Shown in pieces: positions 59,414-64,000 of a DNA stretch of 64,000 nucleotides. Numbering within the stretch: position 1 is the first letter of the stretch; each line of letters opens with the position of its first letter. The notes below the pieces were generated by a model. The model ran no database searches. It saw nothing but the letters and a program-made list of their open reading frames with translations, and was not told the DNA's origin. The translations under genes were made by a program, and so were the position numbers. The stretch lies in the NCBI RefSeq assembly GCF_026242055.1, contig NZ_JAPJDL010000016.1, positions 145,292 through 209,291 on the forward strand, read 5' to 3'. The stretch comes from Lentzea sp. NEAU-D7 (lineage in GTDB: Bacteria > Actinomycetota > Actinomycetes > Mycobacteriales > Pseudonocardiaceae).

Positions 59414-61453
59414 GTGACTGAAATTCAGGACGCGGACACACCGGCGACCGAGGCAGGCCAGGCAGGGCAGGCCCAGTCCAGCGTGTCCACGGTCCACCGG
59501 CTTCGATCGGTACTCGCCATCAGGCCGTTCCGGCGGCTCTGGCTCGTCACCTACCTGTGCAGCGTCGGTGACTGGCTGTCACTGCTCGCGCTGACCGGTC
59601 TGGTCTCCGAGATGATGAAGAGCTACCAGTGGCAGTCGTTCGCGCTGTCGCTGGTCGTGCTGACCCAGCTGCTGCCGGGCATCCTCTTCGCGCCCATCGG
59701 CGGCGTGCTCGCCGACAAGTTCGACCGCCGCAAGGTGATGGTCGTCTGCGACGTCCTGCGCGGGTCGCTGTTCATCTCGATCGCGCTGATCGGCTCCCCG
59801 ATCTGGCTCTTCGTGGCGAACTTCCTGGTCGGCTGCTGCGCCATGCTGTGGATCCCGGCCAAGGAGTCGGCGGTCCCGAACCTGCTGCGCCGCCCCGACC
59901 AGGTCGAGTCGGCGAACCAGCTCGGCCTGGTGATGACCTACGGCATCTCCACGATCAGCGGCTTCGGCCTGTACTCGCTGATCGCGGGCATCCCGGCGTA
60001 CCTGAACCTGCAGGGCGGGAACCTCGAGTTCAACATCGCGACGATCGCGGTGGTGATCAACGGCCTGCTGTACTTCACCTCGGCGATCCTGGTCGCGACC
60101 CGCCTGCCGGAGCTGTCCGGCCGCGTCTCCTCCGCCCGCAAGAAGGAGGAGGACGGCGACAAGCCCGGCTTCGTCGCGATGTTCCGCGAGGGCCTGAAGT
60201 TCGCCGCCGCGACGCCGCTGGTCCGCGGCCTGGTCATCGGCATGATCGGCGCGTTCGCCGCGGCCGGTGTCGTGATCGCGACGGCGAAGCTCTACGCGCA
60301 GTCGCTGCTGGGCGGCGCCTCGACGTTCGGCCTGCTGTTCGTGGCCGTGTTCTTCGGACTCGCGGTGGGCATGGCGACCGCGCCCCGGCTGGCCCAGCGC
60401 CTCGCCTACAACCGCCTGTTCGGCGTCACGATCGTCTTCGCCGGCATCTCGCTGGTGCTGGTCGCGCTGGCCCCGCACCTGTGGATCGCGCTGCTGACGG
60501 TGGCGCTGGTCGGCGCGTGCGCGGGCGTCGCGTTCCTGACGGGCCTCACGATCGTGGGCTCGCAGGTCGAGGACGCCATGCGCGGCCGCACGGTCGCGCT
60601 GATCCAGTCGTTGCTGAAGATCGTGCTGTTCGGTGCCTCCGCCGGTGCGCCGCTGCTGGTCGCGCTGCTGCAGAAACGGCAGGTCAGCGTGTTCGGCCAT
60701 CCGATGGAGGTCGACGCGACCCGGCCGGTGATGCTCGGCGGCGCCGCGATCGCGATCGTCCTGGGCCTCGTCGCGTACCGGCAGATGGACGACCGCCGCG
60801 AGGAGCCGGTGCTGTCGTCGCTGTTCGCGGCGATCCGCGGCCGCCGGCACACCAAGGGCATGCTGATCGCGGTCGAGGGCGACACCCGCGAGGACACGTC
60901 GGTGCAGGCCCGCCGCCTGGCCGCCGCGTTGCGCGCGGAGGGCCTCGACGTGCTGCTGGCCGCCGACCCCGAACACGACGAACGCCGCCTGCGCACGATG
61001 CTGTCGTCCGCCGACCTGGCAGGCGTGCGCGCGCAGGCGCTGGTCGCCGCCGCCGTCCGTGCCGACGTCGTCGAACGGCAGGTGCGCCCCGCGCTGGACA
61101 ACGGCTCCGTCGTCGTGATGGAGCGCTACGTCGACTCGCCGCTGGCGCACTTCACCGCGACTAGTTCGCTGGAGCACCAGGAGCTCGAAGGCCTGGTCGA
61201 CTGGGCCACCGGCAGGCTGCGCCCCGACCTGACGATCCTGCTCGACCGCCCCGGCGCCGACGCCAAGGGCATCGGGCCGGAGCACCACTGGCGCGTGCAG
61301 CGGCTGCTGAGCGAGATGGCCGCCGCCGATCCCGACCGCTACGTGGTGGTCGAGGCCGAGGGCGACGTCGACGACGTGGCCGAGCGGGTCCGCTCCGCCG
61401 TGGTCCCGTTGATGGCCGGGCGCAAGCGCGCGGTCCCCCAGGCCGCTGTCTGA
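59414..61453 (+). CDS. MFS transporter fused to a degenerate thymidylate-kinase-like domain
   Basis: 679 residues. Residues 1-460 are an MFS carrier (LADKFDRRKVMVVCDVLRG is motif A). Residues about 480-665 match thymidylate kinase in order, but the P-loop, normally E-G-x-x-G-x-G-K-(S/T), reads EGDTREDTS: the lysine and two glycines are gone. The DR(Y/H) motif is ERYVDSPLAHF. dTMP kinase activity is therefore unlikely. Other actinomycetes carry MFS-Tmk fusions at this locus next to holB. The organism should have an active tmk elsewhere. Confidence 0.82.
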   Translation: MTEIQDADTPATEAGQAGQAQSSVSTVHRLRSVLAIRPFRRLWLVTYLCSVGDWLSLLALTGLVSEMMKSYQWQSFALSLVVLTQLLPGILFAPIGGVLADKFDRRKVMVVCDVLRGSLFISIALIGSPIWLFVANFLVGCCAMLWIPAKESAVPNLLRRPDQVESANQLGLVMTYGISTISGFGLYSLIAGIPAYLNLQGGNLEFNIATIAVVINGLLYFTSAILVATRLPELSGRVSSARKKEEDGDKPGFVAMFREGLKFAAATPLVRGLVIGMIGAFAAAGVVIATAKLYAQSLLGGASTFGLLFVAVFFGLAVGMATAPRLAQRLAYNRLFGVTIVFAGISLVLVALAPHLWIALLTVALVGACAGVAFLTGLTIVGSQVEDAMRGRTVALIQSLLKIVLFGASAGAPLLVALLQKRQVSVFGHPMEVDATRPVMLGGAAIAIVLGLVAYRQMDDRREEPVLSSLFAAIRGRRHTKGMLIAVEGDTREDTSVQARRLAAALRAEGLDVLLAADPEHDERRLRTMLSSADLAGVRAQALVAAAVRADVVERQVRPALDNGSVVVMERYVDSPLAHFTATSSLEHQELEGLVDWATGRLRPDLTILLDRPGADAKGIGPEHHWRVQRLLSEMAAADPDRYVVVEAEGDVDDVAERVRSAVVPLMAGRKRAVPQAAV

Positions 61454-61476
61454 TCCGTCGCTGGGAGACTGGACCC

Positions 61477-62673
61477 ATGAGCGTGTGGGACGAGGTGGTC
61501 GGCCAGCCCGAGGCGGTGGCGATGCTGTCGGCGTCCGCGGAAGCCGCGGCCACGATCGTCGCGGGCGGCACCCCGGCACCCGGCGTGATGACCCACGCCT
61601 GGCTGTTCACCGGCCCGCCCGGCTCCGGCCGTTCGTCCACCGCCCGCGCCTTCGCCGGCGCGCTGCAGTGCGTCGTGACGGACGACCGCCCTGGCTGCGG
61701 TGAGTGCTCCGGCTGCCGCACGACGTTGCACGGCACGCACGCCGACGTGCGCGTGGTGGCGCCTGAAGGCCTGTCGATCTCCGTCGCCGAGATGCGGTCC
61801 CTGGTCCAGATCAGCGCCCGCCGTCCCACGTCGGGCCGGTGGCAGGTCGTGATCATCGAGGACGCCGACCGGCTCACCGAGGGCGCGGCCAACGCGCTGC
61901 TGAAGGCCGTCGAGGAGCCGCCGGAGCGGACGGTGTTCCTGCTGTGCGCGCCGTCGGACCACCCCGACGACGTGTCGGTGACCATCCGCTCCCGCTGCCG
62001 GCTCGTGTCGCTGGGATCGCCCCGGCCCGCGGCCATCGCCTCGGCGCTGGAGGCCGTCGACGGCGTCTCGCCAGAGATGGCCCAGTGGGCGGCCTCGGTC
62101 TGCGGCGGCCACGTCGGACGGGCTCGCCGGCTGGCCTCGGACGAGCTGTCGCGGTCCCGGCGCGAGGCCGTGCTGCGGATCCCGCTCGCGTTGCGCAAGC
62201 CCGCCGACGTCTTCACCTGCGCCGACGAACTGATCAAGGCCGCCGAGGACGACGCCTCCACCGCCAACGAGTCCCGCAACGAGGCCGAGCGGGAGGCGTT
62301 GGAGACGGCGATGGGCGCGGGCGGAACGGGCAAGGGCACCGCCGCCGCCTCGCGCGGGGCCAAGGGCGCGCTGAAGGACCTGGAGAAGCGGCAGAAGTCG
62401 CGGGCCACCCGGACCCAGCGCGACTCCCTGGACATGGCCCTGGTCGACCTGGCCGCGTTCTACCGCGACGCGCTCGTGGTCAAGACCGGGTCGGAGGCCG
62501 CCCTGATGCACCCGGACCGGGCCCAGGACTCCCGGACCGCCGCCGCGACCTGGTCGTCCGAGTCGATCCTGCGGCGGCTGGAGGCCGTGCTGGCCTGCCG
62601 GGAGGCCATCGAGGTCAACGTGAAGCCGCGCATCGCCATCGAGGCGATGGTGACGACGCTGCACCGCGGCTGA
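61477..62673 (+). CDS. holB: DNA polymerase III subunit delta'
   Basis: 398 residues. AAA+ clamp-loader fold: HAWLFTGPPGSGRSSTARAFAG (Walker A with Arg replacing Lys, as usual for delta'), zinc-binding CGECSGCRTTLHG, VIIEDADRLTEGAANALLKAVEEPPE (Walker B-like), and SRCRLVSLG sensor region. The C-terminal collar is helical, with an Ala/Lys-rich insert (GTAAASRGAKGALKDLEKRQKS). Part of the replicative clamp loader. Follows the MFS-Tmk gene by 23 bp. Confidence 0.95.
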   Translation: MSVWDEVVGQPEAVAMLSASAEAAATIVAGGTPAPGVMTHAWLFTGPPGSGRSSTARAFAGALQCVVTDDRPGCGECSGCRTTLHGTHADVRVVAPEGLSISVAEMRSLVQISARRPTSGRWQVVIIEDADRLTEGAANALLKAVEEPPERTVFLLCAPSDHPDDVSVTIRSRCRLVSLGSPRPAAIASALEAVDGVSPEMAQWAASVCGGHVGRARRLASDELSRSRREAVLRIPLALRKPADVFTCADELIKAAEDDASTANESRNEAEREALETAMGAGGTGKGTAAASRGAKGALKDLEKRQKSRATRTQRDSLDMALVDLAAFYRDALVVKTGSEAALMHPDRAQDSRTAAATWSSESILRRLEAVLACREAIEVNVKPRIAIEAMVTTLHRG

Positions 62674-62716
62674 CACCTCGTCCGCCGCCCGAGCGTCTTC
62701 TCGACAGCGGTGCCGG

Positions 62717-63442
62717 TCATCGCGCCAGCCAGCCTCCGTCCACGACCAGGACATGCCCGGTCACGTAGTCGGACGCGGAGGACGAGAGGAACACCGCCGG
62801 GCCCACCAGGTCTTCCGGTGTGCCCCAGCGGCCTGCCGGGATTCGGCTCCTGATCGCGGGTTCGCGGTCGGCGTCCGCGCGCAGGGCAGCCGTGTTGTTC
62901 GTCTCGATGTAGCCGGGAGCGATGGCGTTGACCTGCACGTTCGACGCCGCCCACTCGTTCGCGAGCAGCTTGGTCAGGCCGGCCAGGGCGTGCTTCGAGG
63001 CGGTGTAGGCCGAGACGAGGATGCCGCCCTGGAAGGACAGCAGGGACGCGATGTTCACGACCTTGCCGCCGCCGTTGGCGATCATCTGCCGGCCGCAGAG
63101 CTTCGAGATCTCGAACGCCGAGTCGAGGTTGACCGCCATGATCCGCTGCCAGTCGGACAGCGACACGTCGACGGCGGCACCCCGGTGGATGGTGCCGGCG
63201 TTGTTGACCAGGACGTCGACGCGGTGCTCGGCCAGGACCGGTGCCAGCGCGGGCTCGATCGACGCCGGTTCCGAGAGGTCCACCGAGACCGTCGCGAGCG
63301 CGGGCGCCACGCCGGAGAGGTCGCCGCGGCCGACGAGGACCAGCTGCGCGCCCGCGTCGTGCAGACCGCGGGCGATCGCCCGACCGATGCCCGTGCGGGC
63401 ACCGGTCACCAGCGCGGTCCTGCCCTCGAGGGAGAAGTTCAC
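62717..63442 (-). CDS. kduD: SDR-family dehydrogenase, KduD-like
   Basis: 241 residues. TALVTGARTGIGRAIARG (T-G-x3-G-x-G), NNAGTIHRG, and catalytic Ser-Tyr-Lys in NIASLLSFQGG and SAYTASKHAL. GYIETNNTAALRAD and GRWGTPEDLVGPAVFLSS resemble 2-dehydro-3-deoxy-D-gluconate 5-dehydrogenase. Probably reduces a keto-sugar acid with NAD(H). Assignment of substrate is by similarity only. The rest of a uronate pathway is not here. Confidence 0.85.
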   Translation of the reverse strand: MNFSLEGRTALVTGARTGIGRAIARGLHDAGAQLVLVGRGDLSGVAPALATVSVDLSEPASIEPALAPVLAEHRVDVLVNNAGTIHRGAAVDVSLSDWQRIMAVNLDSAFEISKLCGRQMIANGGGKVVNIASLLSFQGGILVSAYTASKHALAGLTKLLANEWAASNVQVNAIAPGYIETNNTAALRADADREPAIRSRIPAGRWGTPEDLVGPAVFLSSSASDYVTGHVLVVDGGWLAR

Positions 63443-63493
63443 CGCGGCACCGTCCCAGCGACCTGATCCACCAGGCCTGATTCTCGCCGACCC

Positions 63494-64000
63494 CTAGCCG
63501 CGCGACCTGCCCCTGGCCGGCAGCGCGGCGAAGATCACCACACCCGCGAGCAGCAGTGCCGTACCGGTCCAGAACAGCGGGATCGCCTGGTACGCGGCGT
63601 TCGTGTAGGCCAGCGGCGGCGCACCCTTGGGCGGCGCGGCCGGTGCGCCGGGCTGCTGCGGCACGGTCGTCTGCGGCGGCTGCGAGGTCCCGCAGATCAC
63701 GCCGCCCTTCGGTGCCGCGGCCCGCACGATCTGTTCGCCCAGCGAGATCTGCGCGAGCGCCGTCGGCAGGTTCGGCAGCTTCAGCTTGTCCGTCGGCAGC
63801 ACCTGCACGTCGAGCATCCGGGCGGTGGCCCCGAGCTGGAACCCGCTGAACCCGGTGCCCGTGAAGGCCGCCTTCTTCTCGTTGAGTCCCGCGATCTGCA
63901 GCTTGATCACGACGAGGTCCAGCAGCAGCGGGATGTCGAGCGTCGGATGCGCGGCGTCGAGCGTGCCGAGGTCCTTGCCGTTCTGGCTGACCTTCAGCAC
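63494..64000 (-). CDS. C-terminal part of a cell-surface anchored protein (truncated by window edge)
   Basis: 168 residues visible; the 5' part lies beyond 64000. A beta-rich extracellular domain (GTGFSGFQLGATARMLDVQVLP, GLNEKKAAFTG), a Pro/Gln/Ala linker, then LAYTNAAYQA, a membrane segment (IPLFWTGTALLLAGVVIFAA) and RGRSRG. The layout matches choice-of-anchor/LAETG-type surface proteins of actinomycetes, but no clean LPxTG or LAxTG is present (LAYTN), so it may stay in the membrane. Confidence 0.65.
   Translation of the reverse strand: MLKVSQNGKDLGTLDAAHPTLDIPLLLDLVVIKLQIAGLNEKKAAFTGTGFSGFQLGATARMLDVQVLPTDKLKLPNLPTALAQISLGEQIVRAAAPKGGVICGTSQPPQTTVPQQPGAPAAPPKGAPPLAYTNAAYQAIPLFWTGTALLLAGVVIFAALPARGRSRG

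Overview
The window is about 64 kb of high-GC (near 70%), densely packed actinobacterial chromosome. Gene content, frequent GTG starts, 4-nt ATGA/GTGA overlaps, WhiB, Ssd/Tad and MarP point to a Pseudonocardiales-type organism (Saccharothrix, Lentzea or Lechevalieria-like; genus is an inference). There is no phage, integron or insertion sequence. From memory of the M. tuberculosis map, the backbone is collinear (inverted) with the block ponA2-whiB4-Rv3680/79-Rv3678-Rv3677-crp-nth-Rv3673-Rv3672-marP-ephE-Rv3669-acs-Rv3661-ssd-tad-helicase-Rv3647-topA-holB. Lineage-specific genes are inserted between these markers.

Region by region. 0-4 kb: HAD hydrolase/GntR divergent pair and the PASTA-bearing class A PBP (ponA2). 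4-7.5 kb: whiB4, two ArsA/Get3-like ATPases (bagA/bagB), a small membrane protein, DUF4177 and RidA. 7.5-14.7 kb: two tandem paralogous unknowns, MBL hydrolase, NUDIX, a small membrane-anchored protein, Gfo/Idh oxidoreductase, a DnaN (sliding clamp) paralogue, MFS transporter. 14.7-15.5 kb: gene-free, with an orphan terminator and a six-copy array of period about 41 nt. 15.5-20 kb: crp, small membrane protein, then nth-thioredoxin-NUDIX-marP. 20-27.7 kb: TetR/FAD-monooxygenase pair with twin operators, nhaA-holin-ephE operon, acs, and a catalytically degenerate Fic-fold protein.

27.7-39.5 kb is an accessory stretch: tryptophan catabolism (kynA-kynU with a divergent Lrp regulator), flavohemoglobin, and a peptidoglycan N-acetylmuramic acid recycling set (murQ-murR plus secreted amiE-namZ-nagZ), with a CMD-family protein and a MocR regulator between the two halves. 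NagZ, AmiE and NamZ would strip cell-wall fragments outside the membrane, and MurQ would convert MurNAc-6-phosphate inside; no transporter or kinase is present here. 39.5-41.3 kb: a probable 6S-like (Ms1) RNA next to the Rv3661-type HAD phosphatase, then a hairpin cluster and two perfect actinobacterial DnaA boxes ahead of ssd. 41.3-46.4 kb: ssd and the tight-adherence pilus genes tadA-tadB-tadC-flp-tadE-tadE-like, preceded by two translationally coupled micro-ORFs of 32 and 33 codons.

46.4-64 kb: primase/polymerase-like protein, aminoglycoside-nucleotidyltransferase-like gene, MrfA-type helicase, K+-independent proton-pumping pyrophosphatase, three tandem related lipoproteins, an Rv3647c-type protein with a LexA-like box and a possible clamp-binding motif, topA, a poly-Q membrane protein, an MFS protein fused to a thymidylate-kinase-like domain lacking its Walker A lysine, holB, an SDR dehydrogenase and the C-terminus of a cell-surface protein cut by the window edge. 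Many transcripts look leaderless: a TANNNT -10 box lies 6-8 nt before the start codon.
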